Notes: generated by a model from the letters alone, not told the origin. 64,000 nucleotides of DNA from Citrobacter europaeus (GCA_020099315.1 CP083650.1:1302001-1366000), one strand, 5' to 3'. Positions 8,158 through 17,710 are shown, numbered from the stretch's first letter. Translations and numbers: made by a program.

Positions 8158-9060
8158 TTAATTGTGATAATGATGAACTTGTGAAATCTGAGCTAAGAAC
8201 CAGGTGACGATCAGCAGATCGGCGCAGCCTCCAGGACTGAGGTTGCGTTCAATGCACTGTTGGTCGAACTGGCGCAGGTATTCGAGATCGGCAGGGGTGC
8301 GAACTCCCCCTTGCTGCAACAGGGAGGTGGCCTGCTGCTGTAGCCAACGCAGACCTTCTGCGCCGCCACGTGAAGCCACGTTGGTGTCGCCGTTGATAGA
8401 CATCAGCAGCAATAATGTGTCGAGTAACGCCAGTTCAGGGTCGCGGCCCTGAGTCAGCAGTGCGCGGTAGTGCGGCAGGGCATGCTGGATGACTAGCGGG
8501 TACCCCGCTTCGGCTTCGCCCCGTGCGCCGGTTAATCCCAATTGCTGATAAAGACGTTGGCCAGCCGTGAGTTGTTGATTGTTCTGGCGCAGTTCGCGCT
8601 CGGTCAGGCCACGGCAAAATGTTGCTGCCGTAGAGCAAATGGTTTCAGCGGTAACAGTCAGTTGGAGCTGGTGCAGGCGGCCAATGGCGGCGCACAGCAG
8701 CCCCAGCGAAAAGATGCTCCCTTTATGGGTGTTTACCCCGGCGGTGGCGCGAAACATATCGGCTTCGCAGGCCATGCCCAGCGGACGCAGTCCTTTCAGC
8801 ACATCTTCAGGTGACAGCTGCGCGCTAAACGCCCCATATTCAATAAAACGTGGTAGCCACGCCTGAATCGCTTCAGCACTGCGATGAAAATCTTCCAGCG
8901 CCATATCTTTATGCGCGCCGTTGTTAATACGATCCACCAGACCGGGTTTGGGCGACAGGTTGACTTCAGTCAACATAGCCCGCCACGCAAGCGTTGCGTA
9001 AGCATCAGGCAGATCCAGAGGAAGGACTGCGTTATTGGTTGATGTTGCGGGAATCGGCAT
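8158..9060 (-). CDS. citG: Triphosphoribosyl-dephospho-CoA synthase CitG
   Basis: Makes 2'-(5''-triphosphoribosyl)-3'-dephospho-CoA from ATP and dephospho-CoA, the precursor of the citrate lyase prosthetic group. The protein has the family motif LSPKPGLVDRINNGAHKDM near the N-terminus and NVASRGG further on. I chose 9060, giving 300 residues with N-terminus MPIPATST as in E. coli CitG; the frame extends to 9135 without family similarity. It overlaps the end of citX by 29 bases, indicating translational coupling. A second ATG directly before (9063) is an equally possible start. Confidence 0.93.
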   Translation of the reverse strand: MPIPATSTNNAVLPLDLPDAYATLAWRAMLTEVNLSPKPGLVDRINNGAHKDMALEDFHRSAEAIQAWLPRFIEYGAFSAQLSPEDVLKGLRPLGMACEADMFRATAGVNTHKGSIFSLGLLCAAIGRLHQLQLTVTAETICSTAATFCRGLTERELRQNNQQLTAGQRLYQQLGLTGARGEAEAGYPLVIQHALPHYRALLTQGRDPELALLDTLLLLMSINGDTNVASRGGAEGLRWLQQQATSLLQQGGVRTPADLEYLRQFDQQCIERNLSPGGCADLLIVTWFLAQISQVHHYHN

Positions 9061-9586
9061 CATGCAGCAGAGCCTCCATCTGAGAAAGTAAGTCGGAAAG
9101 CGCGTGGGTTTTACCCCGCGCACAGTCGGCAGCACTTTGCTCGCACAACAGACAGCGGCGGGCAGGGAGTGCGAAATGACGCCGGGACAGAATTTCCCCC
9201 TCAGGGGTCAGGACATCGATGTCCCATAACCGTCCCAGCGGGTGTGAATGCTCAAGTTCAATCGTGGCGAGCTTGAGGTCGTGGGCCGGAGCCTCAACAG
9301 ACAAAAGACCTTCCGGACCGCTGGCAGAAACCAGCGCCGTTTGCTCCCTGATAATCCAGGCGGATTTTTCCGCCAGCGCGAGCAGGGCGGTGACGCCGTG
9401 ATTAAAGATGCGACGAGTTAATTCGCTGTCTTTAATCGGACCCGGTGCGACCACGGTAAACGAGACCAGCGCCGCGTGGTGGCGGGTCAGCCAGGCATGT
9501 TGCCTTGCTTGCCTCTCATCACGGCTGGCGAGCAGCTCGGGAATAGAAACCGCGTGTTGGGTGGCGTGTTCAGGGAGCAGGTGCAT
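9032..9586 (-). CDS. citX: Apo-citrate lyase phosphoribosyl-dephospho-CoA transferase CitX
   Basis: Transfers the triphosphoribosyl-dephospho-CoA made by CitG onto Ser14 of the acyl carrier protein CitD, giving holo-citrate lyase. The 184-residue length fits the family, which acts like a nucleotidyltransferase. The C-terminal half contains RRCLLCEQSAADCARGKTH, a cysteine-rich stretch typical of CitX. It starts only three bases after citF and overlaps citG. Confidence 0.94.
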   Translation of the reverse strand: MHLLPEHATQHAVSIPELLASRDERQARQHAWLTRHHAALVSFTVVAPGPIKDSELTRRIFNHGVTALLALAEKSAWIIREQTALVSASGPEGLLSVEAPAHDLKLATIELEHSHPLGRLWDIDVLTPEGEILSRRHFALPARRCLLCEQSAADCARGKTHALSDLLSQMEALLHDADSRNINQ

Positions 9587-9589
9587 GGC

Positions 9590-11122
9590 TTATTCCTTCA
9601 CCTGATGCACAACGTCAATCACCGAGCCATCGCGGTAACGCACAACGGCAATCACGCGGTCGGTAAAGTCGATAGCGCGTGGCTGACCGGTGAGCTGCTG
9701 TGCGCGTTCGCGCAGCCATTCAATGGAAACCACTTTCATACCGGCTTCTTTCAGACGTTCTGCCAGTTCCGGACGCGCAGGGTTAACGGCGATACCGTGG
9801 TCAGTGACCAGAATGTCAACACTGGAGCCTGGCGTTACGCAGGTCAGCACGTTATCAACCAGCGTCGGGATGCGCCCACGAACCAGCGGAGCGACGATGA
9901 TGGAAAGCGCAGCCGCAACCGCGGTATCGCAGTGACCACCGGATGCGCCGCGCAGTACGCCGTCAGAACCGGTCAGTACGTTCACGTTGAAGCTGGTATC
10001 AACTTCCAGCGCGCTCAGCACCACGACGTCCAGACGATCGACAGATGCGCCTTTCGAGCCCCAGTTGGCATACTGGTTAGCGCTGATCTCAATGTGGTTT
10101 GGGTTGCGGGCCAGAGACTCCGCCGCGTTACGGTCAAAGCTCTGTACGTCCAGCAGTTTGCGGATCAGGCCTTTTTCGTGCAGATCAACGATGGTCGCGG
10201 TGATGCCGCCCAGCGCAAAGTCAGCGCGGATATCGCGGCTGCGCATTTTGTCTTCCAGGAAACGTGTAACGGCCAGAGAAGCGCCGCCGGTTCCTGTCTG
10301 CAGTGAAAAGCCTTCATTGAAGTAACCGGAGTTAGCAATGACGTCTGCCGCACTTCGGGCGATTAACAGTTCACGCGGGTTGGTGGTCATGCGGGTCGCA
10401 TCGGCACCGATTTTGTCCGCATCGCCGACCTGGTCGATCTGCACGATCAGATCCACCTGATCTTGTGTAATGCTGGCCGGGTTATGCGGATAGGTCAGCA
10501 GCTGTTCAGTCAGCAGGACAACCTGTTTCGCGTTTTCGGCATCGACGCGGGCATAGCCCAGTGAGCCGCAGCACGCTTTACCGGTATAACCGTTGGCGTT
10601 GCCAAACGGGTCGCAGGACGGTACGCCGAGGAACGCCACATCAATGCTGAGTTCGCCGCTTTGTACCAGGTGTACACGGCCGCCGTGGGAGTGAATCTGT
10701 ACCGGCTCGGCCAGCAGGCCACGTGAGATCTCTTCCGCCAGCGGACCACGCAGGCCGGAGGTATAAATACGGCTAACCACGCCCTGGCGGATGTGCTCAA
10801 CCAGCGGAGCATGGCAGTCGCTCAGGGAACTGGAGGCCAGCGTCAGATTTTTAAAGCCCATACTGGCGATGGCGTCCATCACCAGGTTAATCGTCAGATC
10901 GCCGCCGCGGAAAGCGTGGTGAAAAGAGATGGTCATGCCGTCCTGTAAACCGGAACGGCGAATGGCGTCTTCCAGGTTAGCGCACAGCTTTTTGTCGCGC
11001 GGTTTTTGCGCCTGCAGTTCTACTTTTGCGGTGCTCTGATAAGCGGAAAGCTCACTTTCTGCATGACGGCTCCAGGTCGCCACGCGATCCTGGCGTTGAG
11101 ACTGTTCGATTTTCTGCGTCAT
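9590..11122 (-). CDS. citF: Citrate lyase alpha subunit (citrate:acetyl-ACP transferase)
   Basis: Swaps acetyl for citryl on the acyl carrier protein, the first half of citrate cleavage. The 510-residue protein has the two-domain CoA-transferase-like CitF layout, including GGHCDTAVAAALSI and a C-terminal RERAQQLTGQPRAIDF region. It matches the E. coli subunit in length. The gene follows citE after nine bases and precedes citX after three. Confidence 0.96.
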   Translation of the reverse strand: MTQKIEQSQRQDRVATWSRHAESELSAYQSTAKVELQAQKPRDKKLCANLEDAIRRSGLQDGMTISFHHAFRGGDLTINLVMDAIASMGFKNLTLASSSLSDCHAPLVEHIRQGVVSRIYTSGLRGPLAEEISRGLLAEPVQIHSHGGRVHLVQSGELSIDVAFLGVPSCDPFGNANGYTGKACCGSLGYARVDAENAKQVVLLTEQLLTYPHNPASITQDQVDLIVQIDQVGDADKIGADATRMTTNPRELLIARSAADVIANSGYFNEGFSLQTGTGGASLAVTRFLEDKMRSRDIRADFALGGITATIVDLHEKGLIRKLLDVQSFDRNAAESLARNPNHIEISANQYANWGSKGASVDRLDVVVLSALEVDTSFNVNVLTGSDGVLRGASGGHCDTAVAAALSIIVAPLVRGRIPTLVDNVLTCVTPGSSVDILVTDHGIAVNPARPELAERLKEAGMKVVSIEWLRERAQQLTGQPRAIDFTDRVIAVVRYRDGSVIDVVHQVKE

Positions 11123-11131
11123 TTTTTTGCC

Positions 11132-12040
11132 TTATTCTTCGCGAATGCCGGAAAGTTCTGCACGGGAGATAACCAGAAGGGCGCGCTCGATAACCGGGCT
11201 GTCGACCATTTTGCCGTTCAGGGAAACTACGCCACGGCCTTCGCGAGCGGCGGCTTCAGCGGCTTCTACCACCAGGCGCGCGTGAGCCAGCTCTTTACGC
11301 GTCGGGGCGTACAGGTTGTGCAGTAGTTCGATCTGGCGCGGGTTGATGAGCGACTTGCCGTCAAAACCCAACTGCTTGATGTGTGAGGCTTCGTGCAGGA
11401 AACCTGCTTCGTTGTTGGCATCGGAATACACGGTGTCGAACGCCTGAATGCCGGCAGAGCGTGCCGCCTGCAAAATAGAGCAGCGGGCAAACAGCAGTTC
11501 AGTCCCTTCCGGGGAGCGTTCAGTGCGCAAGTTACGCACATAATCTTCCGCGCCCAGGGCAATACCGATCAGGCGCTCGGAAGCGTGGGCAATTTCTACC
11601 GCACGGGTAATGCCTAACGGCGATTCAATAGCGGCTAACAGACCAGTGCTGCCGGGTTCACGGCCACAGGCTTTCTCGATACGCAGGATTTCGCTTTCGA
11701 TGTCGATAACATCCTGCGCGGTATCGGTCTTCGGTAAACGCACGATGTCTGCGCCGCCACGTACCACGGCTTCGAGATCGTTAATGCCCCATTCGGAGTC
11801 GAGGGCGTTTACGCGCACGATAGTTTCAACGTCGTGATACAGCGGATGCTGCAGCGCGTGGTACACCATACGACGAGCAGTATCTTTCTCGCGCAACGCG
11901 ACGGAGTCTTCGAGGTCGAACATCAGCGCATCTGCCGGGTAGATGAACGAGTTGCTGACCATGGCGGCATTGGCACCCGGTACGAACAGCATGCTGCGGC
12001 GGGTACGGGTTTTACGTTGCTGCAAAGATTCGCTAATCAC
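11132..12040 (-). CDS. citE: Citrate lyase beta subunit (citryl-ACP lyase)
   Basis: Cleaves citryl-ACP into oxaloacetate and acetyl-ACP. The HpcH/HpaI-type TIM barrel shows RRSMLFVPG at the N-terminus, the metal-binding LMFDLEDSV and the DGKSLINPRQI motif. I chose the GTG at 12040 (302 residues, the E. coli length), preceded by GGAGG with seven bases of spacing. This GTG overlaps the citD stop as GTGA. An ATG at 12055 in frame would add five residues inside citD but has poorer support. Confidence 0.93.
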   Translation of the reverse strand: MISESLQQRKTRTRRSMLFVPGANAAMVSNSFIYPADALMFDLEDSVALREKDTARRMVYHALQHPLYHDVETIVRVNALDSEWGINDLEAVVRGGADIVRLPKTDTAQDVIDIESEILRIEKACGREPGSTGLLAAIESPLGITRAVEIAHASERLIGIALGAEDYVRNLRTERSPEGTELLFARCSILQAARSAGIQAFDTVYSDANNEAGFLHEASHIKQLGFDGKSLINPRQIELLHNLYAPTRKELAHARLVVEAAEAAAREGRGVVSLNGKMVDSPVIERALLVISRAELSGIREE

Positions 12041-12333
12041 TGGCAATCCTCCCATGGCAGTGCCGGAATACCGCCAGCGCGGGCCAGTAGTGCTTCCAGT
12101 CGCGCACGTAAAATGCAGTCCAGTGCGCCTTTATCATCAACATTTAATTGCACGCCGCGTACGTTGTAGCGGGACAGAACGTCCAGGATGGTGGCCCGAA
12201 TGGCATCACCGAACTGCTTTTCGACGCTACTGTTAACCTGCAGGTCAATATCCTGCGAATCGAGCGGGGCGATGCGAATCATCACATCACCGGACTCGAG
12301 TGTGCCTGCGACGGCTGCCTGGTTTATTTTCAT
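12037..12333 (-). CDS. citD: Citrate lyase acyl carrier protein (gamma subunit)
   Basis: Small acyl carrier protein of 98 residues that carries the acetyl thioester on a dephospho-CoA-derived arm. The attachment residue is Ser14 in GTLESGDVMI. Its start overlaps the end of citC (ATGA) and its stop overlaps the citE start (GTGA), so it is coupled on both sides. Confidence 0.95.
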   Translation of the reverse strand: MKINQAAVAGTLESGDVMIRIAPLDSQDIDLQVNSSVEKQFGDAIRATILDVLSRYNVRGVQLNVDDKGALDCILRARLEALLARAGGIPALPWEDCQ

Positions 12334-13406
12334 TTTTCACCTGTTGCTAATGCGGGGGTATTTTGGCGGACTGCCGCACCCGATGAGGCTCGCTCAACCA
12401 TGCTTTGCAGATAATGCAGCGTGGCGTCAGGGACCAGGGATGCGATAGCCGTGAGATCTTTTTTAACCAGCAGCTTGCGCACCCAGGAGGCGGAAATCGG
12501 CATCTCCTGGAAGCACAGCCGCTCAATTTCCACCAGTTCAATCGGTGGGGCGGGAAGCGTTGGGGTCTCCAGCCAGTAGCGCATATCATTGTTGTACTGG
12601 GAGGTGACGGTGCAATACGGCTCCGTACCGACGAAGCGGTGCGTAACGCCGAGAGCCGGGGCCAGATACTGGCGGAAGATTTTCAGGTCTATTTCGGTGT
12701 AGCAGTGGTTAATAACGCTCTGCTCTTTGATGAAGTAGCACGGGAACGTGGCGCGGGAAATGATGTATTCCGAACCGCGATGTACGGTTAAACGTGGAAT
12801 GTCTTTGGTCCCTTTAAGCACCAGATCCAGTCGGTCTTCATACGGAAAACGCGAGGTATCTTCTTTCACCAAAAACAGATGCAGCCAGTCGCATTGCGCG
12901 GCCGCCTGTTGGATCAGAAAACGGTGTCCGTTGGTGAAGGGGTTGGCGTTCATGACGATACAACCAATTTTTTTCCCTTCACGACGCTGTTTCGCCAGTG
13001 ATTCTGCATAGCGTTTCAGACGTGTGGTGCTGTTTTCCATGAGCACCATAATGCCGGGGACGCTGGTCAGAGTAGAAAAACCACACTGCTTAAACAGCGA
13101 CTCGTACTCGGTTTTTGTATAGATGAAGAGGTGCGTACAGTGGCGCTCATAGGCGAGGTTGATTAACTCGGTCGCCAGCGTCAGCGCTAAGCCTTCACCC
13201 CTTACGGATTCGCAGATGGCGACGCATTTTATGATATTGCCGGCAATGCCGCCGCAGGCGATCAGGCGGTCATCACGGGTAACGGTGATAAATACTTCGA
13301 CGGTGGTATCAACGCTCAAATCATTCTCTTTCAGAAATTGCGCGATAGCCGCCATCTTTTTATTTTCTGAGCGTTTAACTTGCGTGAATATATTATTACC
13401 GAACAT
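12330..13406 (-). CDS. citC: [Citrate (pro-3S)-lyase] ligase CitC
   Basis: Activates citrate lyase by acetylating the thiol of its prosthetic group with ATP and acetate. The N-terminal part (about 1-130) resembles a GNAT acetyltransferase. The C-terminal part is a nucleotidyltransferase with MNANPFTNGHR, an HxGH-type site, and ISASWVRKLL. At 358 residues it is close to the usual length. It is the first gene of the operon and reads away from dpiB across a 388-base AT-rich control region. Confidence 0.94.
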   Translation of the reverse strand: MFGNNIFTQVKRSENKKMAAIAQFLKENDLSVDTTVEVFITVTRDDRLIACGGIAGNIIKCVAICESVRGEGLALTLATELINLAYERHCTHLFIYTKTEYESLFKQCGFSTLTSVPGIMVLMENSTTRLKRYAESLAKQRREGKKIGCIVMNANPFTNGHRFLIQQAAAQCDWLHLFLVKEDTSRFPYEDRLDLVLKGTKDIPRLTVHRGSEYIISRATFPCYFIKEQSVINHCYTEIDLKIFRQYLAPALGVTHRFVGTEPYCTVTSQYNNDMRYWLETPTLPAPPIELVEIERLCFQEMPISASWVRKLLVKKDLTAIASLVPDATLHYLQSMVERASSGAAVRQNTPALATGEK

Positions 13407-13794
13407 AGTAAATAGAGCCCCGATGCTATATTTGTTACTGGGTTTCTGTTTTTGTTGCCCTGTTTAGCAACCTGATAACGTTTTGTTTGCAATTGAAGGG
13501 GGTGTTTTTTATTACGACGTATTTCTTTTTTCCCCTGCTGCATACATCGTAAGGAGTATTTTGGAGGTAATTTTTGATTTATTTCACAATAAGTTAGAAG
13601 GTTTTAATGTGTTTTATGGTTTTAAGTTTTTTAATTAATTTAACTCCGAAATAGCGTGTGGTTTTAATTTGTTTAATTGATTTAAGGTGGGGAATCTGCA
13701 ACGATCCTGTTTTATACCGTGACTTGTAAATAAAACATTTTCATTACAACTACAATAAAAAATAAGTTTCGGATAACGTCGCTGAGGAAGAAAT
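13407..13794. promoter_or_regulatory. citC-dpiB divergent control region
   Basis: This 388-base AT-rich gap between divergent citC and dpiB should hold both promoters and the binding sites of the response regulator DpiA. I can point to one cAMP-CRP-like site (annotated separately) and a short hairpin, GTTGC and GCAAC, around 13454-13471. I could not fix individual DpiA sites or -10/-35 boxes. The dpiB end has a GAGGAAG ribosome site. Confidence 0.6.
13573..13588. promoter_or_regulatory. CRP-like site in the cit control region
   Basis: TTTGA, six bases, then TCACA matches the CRP consensus TGTGA-N6-TCACA with one mismatch. Catabolite control of citrate fermentation genes through CRP is established in Klebsiella. 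The match here is by eye only. Confidence 0.4.
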
Positions 13795-15456
13795 ATGGCA
13801 AAGCAGAAAAATAAAACACGGTTTCCTTTTTTTCGCAGTCTGGCGTTTCCACTGCGTATCTTTCTGCTTATTTTGGTCGTTTCTGTTTTTATTATCGCCG
13901 CGTTAGCACAATACTTCACCGCCAGCTTTGAAGATTATCTGGCAACGCATGTCCGCGATATGGCGATGAATCAGGCCAAAATCATCGCCTCTAACGACAG
14001 TATCATCACGGCGGTGAAGCATCGTGATTACAAGCGTCTGGCGACCATTGCCGATAAACTGCAGAGCGGGACAGACTTCGACTATGTGGTTATCGGAGAT
14101 ACCCACTCTATCCGTCTTTATCATCCGAATCCGGAAAAAATTGGCTACCCGATGCAGTTCACGAAACCCGGCGCGCTGGAAAAAGGGGAGAGTTACTTTA
14201 TTACCGGCAAAGGGTCAATCGGGATGGCGATGCGTGCCAAAACGCCCATCTTTGATGACGATGGCAAAATCATTGGCGTGGTCTCAATTGGCTATCTGAT
14301 CAGTAAAATTGATAGCTGGCGCTCTGACTTCTTACTCCCAATGGCAGGCGTGTTTATCCTGCTGTTGCTGGTACTTATGCTGCTCTCCTGGTTTTTTGCC
14401 GCCCATATTCGACGGCAGATGCTGGGGATGGAGCCCAAACAAATCGCGCGGGTGGTGCGTCAGCAGGAAGCGCTATTTAGCTCGGTGTATGAAGGATTGA
14501 TCGCCGTGGATCCTGATGGGTATATCACCGCCATAAACCGCAGCGCGAGGAAAATGCTGGGGCTGTCTTCGCCTGGGCGAAAGTGGCTGGGAAAACCGGT
14601 GAGTGAGGTGGTTCAGCCGGCTGACTTTTTCATCCAGCAGATTGCGGAACAACGACAGGACGCGATGGTGAACTTTAATGGCCTGAGCGTTATCGCTAAC
14701 CGTGAGGCGATTCGCTCCGGCGATGAACTGCTTGGGGCAATCATCAGTTTTCGTAGTAAAGATGAAATTGCTACCCTTAATGCGCAATTAACGCAGATCA
14801 AACAGTATGTAGAGAGCCTGAGGACGCTGCGTCATGAGCACCTGAACTGGATGTCGACCATTAACGGCCTGCTGCAAATGAAAGAATATGATCGGGTACT
14901 GGCAATGGTGCAGGGGGAGTCGCAGGCACAGCAGCAACTGATTGACAGCCTGCGCGGCGCGTTTGCCGATCGTCAGGTAGCCGGTCTGTTATTTGGCAAG
15001 GTGCAGCGCGCGCGGGAGTTGGGCCTTACCATGACCATCGTTCCAGGCAGCCAACTGCATCAACTTCCCGAGGGGCTGGACAGCACAGAGTTTGCAGCAA
15101 TTGTTGGCAATCTGCTTGATAATGCATTTGAAGCGAGCTTGCGCACCCAGCAAGGCAACAAGGTCGTCGAGCTCTATTTAAGCGATGAAGGAGATGACGT
15201 GATCATCGAAGTTGCCGATCAGGGATGCGGTGTACCGGAAGCATTGCGTGAAAAAATATTTGAGCAGGGTGTGAGCACCCGTACCGATGAACCCGGTGAA
15301 CATGGCATCGGTTTGTATCTGATTGCAAGTTATGTGAGGCGCTGTAACGGGGTGATTACGCTCGAAGATAACTCCCCTTGCGGCACCTTATTTTCTTTAT
15401 TTCTTCCGAAAGTGAAAAAAAATAATGACGGAACCATTAACGCTGTTGATCGTTGA
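13795..15456 (+). CDS. dpiB: Citrate-sensing histidine kinase DpiB (CitA)
   Basis: Membrane sensor kinase of 553 residues. A first membrane helix spans about residues 20-42. A periplasmic PDC/CitAP sensor domain runs to about 175 (with FDYVVIGD, SIGYLIS), followed by a second helix near 180-200. A PAS domain follows (about 220-330), then an H-box LRHEHLNWM with His347 and an HATPase domain (NLLDNAFEAS, DQGCGVP, GEHGIGLY). It phosphorylates DpiA. The gene overlaps dpiA by 32 bases and is divergent from the cit operon it controls. Confidence 0.95.
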   Translation: MAKQKNKTRFPFFRSLAFPLRIFLLILVVSVFIIAALAQYFTASFEDYLATHVRDMAMNQAKIIASNDSIITAVKHRDYKRLATIADKLQSGTDFDYVVIGDTHSIRLYHPNPEKIGYPMQFTKPGALEKGESYFITGKGSIGMAMRAKTPIFDDDGKIIGVVSIGYLISKIDSWRSDFLLPMAGVFILLLLVLMLLSWFFAAHIRRQMLGMEPKQIARVVRQQEALFSSVYEGLIAVDPDGYITAINRSARKMLGLSSPGRKWLGKPVSEVVQPADFFIQQIAEQRQDAMVNFNGLSVIANREAIRSGDELLGAIISFRSKDEIATLNAQLTQIKQYVESLRTLRHEHLNWMSTINGLLQMKEYDRVLAMVQGESQAQQQLIDSLRGAFADRQVAGLLFGKVQRARELGLTMTIVPGSQLHQLPEGLDSTEFAAIVGNLLDNAFEASLRTQQGNKVVELYLSDEGDDVIIEVADQGCGVPEALREKIFEQGVSTRTDEPGEHGIGLYLIASYVRRCNGVITLEDNSPCGTLFSLFLPKVKKNNDGTINAVDR

Positions 15457-16105
15457 GGATGAAACGCTACTGGCGGAAATGCATGCTGAATATATCCGCC
15501 ATATACCGGGCTTTAGCCAGATATGGCTGGCGGGTAATCTTGCGCAGGCGAGGATGATGATTGAGCGTTTTAAGCCCGGTCTGATACTGCTCGACAACTA
15601 CTTGCCGGACGGCAAGGGAATTACGTTGTTGCATGAGCTAACCCAGGCGCGATATCCGGGTGGCGTGGTGTTTACCACGGCGGCCAGCGACATGGAAACG
15701 GTCTCCGAGGCCGTGCGCAGCGGCGCGTTTGATTATCTGGTCAAACCTATCGCTTACGAGCGGTTGGGGCAGACGCTTACGCGGTATCAACAGCGCAGAC
15801 GCATGCTGGCAGGCAATGACAGCGCCAGTCAAAAGCAGATTGATGAAATGTTCAATGCCTACGCGCGCGGCGAGCCGAAGGGCGATTTGCCGACCGGGAT
15901 TGACGCCTTAACGCTGAATGCGGTATTGAAATTATTTGCCGATCCGACGGTACATCATACTGCGGAAACGATCGCCCAGGCGCTTACTATCAGCCGTACC
16001 ACCTCCAGACGCTATCTGGAGTATTGTGCCAGCCGCCATTTGATTATTGCGGAGATTATTCACGGGAAGGTAGGCAGGCCGCAGCGTATTTATCACGGCG
16101 GCTAA
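15425..16105 (+). CDS. dpiA: Response regulator DpiA (CitB)
   Basis: Response regulator of 226 residues with a receiver domain (acidic pocket Glu11/Asp12, phospho-acceptor Asp57, lysine in LVKPI). The C-terminal helix-turn-helix is of the CitB/DcuR type (TAETIAQALTISRTTSRRYLEY). It activates the cit genes in response to citrate. E. coli DpiA is also known to bind AT-rich replication origins and induce SOS when overproduced. It overlaps the dpiB end by 32 bases and is followed by a REP element. Confidence 0.95.
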   Translation: MTEPLTLLIVEDETLLAEMHAEYIRHIPGFSQIWLAGNLAQARMMIERFKPGLILLDNYLPDGKGITLLHELTQARYPGGVVFTTAASDMETVSEAVRSGAFDYLVKPIAYERLGQTLTRYQQRRRMLAGNDSASQKQIDEMFNAYARGEPKGDLPTGIDALTLNAVLKLFADPTVHHTAETIAQALTISRTTSRRYLEYCASRHLIIAEIIHGKVGRPQRIYHGG

Positions 16106-16120
16106 ATGCTGATTTCTGAC

Positions 16121-16205
<85 letters not shown>

Positions 16206-16217
16206 TTTAACTGAGTG

Positions 16218-17603
16218 TCAGCCGCCAACGACGGACGAAGAAGAGCCAGGTACCATCACTTCAGTGGCGATAATCACCACCAGCAGTCCAACCAGGACCG
16301 GAACCGAGGTACGTTTCACCACTTCGAACGGAGAAATCTTTGCCATCCCTGCGACAGCCACAACCACGCCGGAGACCGGGGAAATTGTGCGCCCAAGGTT
16401 TGATGCCTGCAGCATCGGGATAACAAGATAAGCCGGGTTAATGCCGGAAGAATGTGCCAGCTTAGGGATCATCTCAACGAAGGCATAGAACGGGGCGTTA
16501 CCGGAGCCTGTAGTCATTGCTGCCAGCATCGTCAGGATCACCAGCACCATCATCAGAATAATGCTTGCTGAGCCAAACGAGGTAGCGATAGAGATCAGAC
16601 TCTGGATAAAGCCGATTGTGCTCAGACCTTGGGCAAAAACCCCCGCCGCGACTAACAGCATTACCACGTTAGCAAAGGCATCCGCCATGCCACGGTAGGC
16701 GACTTCCAGGCCAGAGAAAACCTTCTGGGTGTTGAATCCGCGAACGAACTCCAGGACCGCAGCGATGAGCATGCACAGCACCAGAATTGTAATAATATGC
16801 AGCTGTGGACCCCATTTACCATCGAAAATCAGGACGCCAACGATCGGGGTAAACGGCAGGATTGCGTAAAACGAAGGGGCGGTAGTGGTGATTTCAGCCA
16901 CATCTAACATTTCATGAGAAATGTTCTCTTTTTTATCCAGATAACGCTGCCAGAAAAAGTGGGCAATCGCCATAGCAATGATGGCGGCAATGGAAATGGG
17001 CAGCGTGGTTTTAAACGCGAAATCGATCAGCGGCATTTCCGCAGCTTTGGCAGCCAGCACCACATCACCGGATGTAGGAGAAAGGATGATTGCAGCGGGA
17101 GAGGCACAAATGGCCGCCGCGGCGCCACGGCTGATCCCAACGTTAACCATCACCGGGAACAGCGTTGCCATCAGCAATACGCCCAGGCCGGTAGCTGACG
17201 AGACTGCCAGCGACATCAGGCAGGCGACAAAATAGGCGGCAATCATCAACAGATAAGGTGAGTTGATATATTGCAGCGGTTTGGAGGCCAGCTTAACTAC
17301 CATATCGTTCGCGCCAATATGGGTCATATAAGCGGCAAAACCACACAGCATCATAATCATCATGCCGAGATCGCCACCGCGGCTCATCAGCAAAATTTTA
17401 ATATATTCAACAATGTCTGTTGCCGTATAGCCCGTCGTTGCTGCGCTGGAAGGCAGAACTTTATGACCCATCAGCGCACTGATAATCAGTAAAACCAGAC
17501 CGCCAACAAACAGTACGCCTGTCGCGGAATAACCTTTAATGATGTAGCGCGCTACACCCACAATAACCACAACTCCAATAAGGAGTTCAATAAATGTCAA
17601 CAT
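16218..17603 (-). CDS. dcuC: Anaerobic C4-dicarboxylate transporter DcuC
   Basis: Inner-membrane carrier of 461 residues with about twelve hydrophobic segments. It mainly exports succinate during fermentation. It fits the position beside citrate lyase and CitT, since citrate fermentation yields succinate in enterobacteria. Family landmarks include SATGLGVLLMATLFPVM and ASPAAIILSPTSGDV. An FNR-like site lies about 95 bases upstream, in line with the known anaerobic induction in E. coli. Confidence 0.95.
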   Translation of the reverse strand: MLTFIELLIGVVVIVGVARYIIKGYSATGVLFVGGLVLLIISALMGHKVLPSSAATTGYTATDIVEYIKILLMSRGGDLGMMIMMLCGFAAYMTHIGANDMVVKLASKPLQYINSPYLLMIAAYFVACLMSLAVSSATGLGVLLMATLFPVMVNVGISRGAAAAICASPAAIILSPTSGDVVLAAKAAEMPLIDFAFKTTLPISIAAIIAMAIAHFFWQRYLDKKENISHEMLDVAEITTTAPSFYAILPFTPIVGVLIFDGKWGPQLHIITILVLCMLIAAVLEFVRGFNTQKVFSGLEVAYRGMADAFANVVMLLVAAGVFAQGLSTIGFIQSLISIATSFGSASIILMMVLVILTMLAAMTTGSGNAPFYAFVEMIPKLAHSSGINPAYLVIPMLQASNLGRTISPVSGVVVAVAGMAKISPFEVVKRTSVPVLVGLLVVIIATEVMVPGSSSSVVGG

Positions 17604-17696
17604 TGTTTCCCCTGTCGCATTGCTGCCCAGAAAGTAAAAAAACTAAAAAAAGTAAAAAGTGGTGACAGAATGTGCCTAATAAAACGATAACTCTTG

Positions 17697-17710
17697 CTGA
17701 TTGAAATCAA
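17697..17710 (-). promoter_or_regulatory. FNR-like site upstream of dcuC
   Basis: CTGAT, four bases, then ATCAA matches the FNR consensus TTGAT-N4-ATCAA with one mismatch. E. coli dcuC is known to be activated by FNR. No clear -10 box at the expected distance was found, so the assignment is tentative. Confidence 0.5.

Noticed and set aside
9476..10306. Long plus-strand open frame opposite citF and citX
   Set aside because: It is antisense to two well-identified genes and its translation is of low-complexity shadow type.
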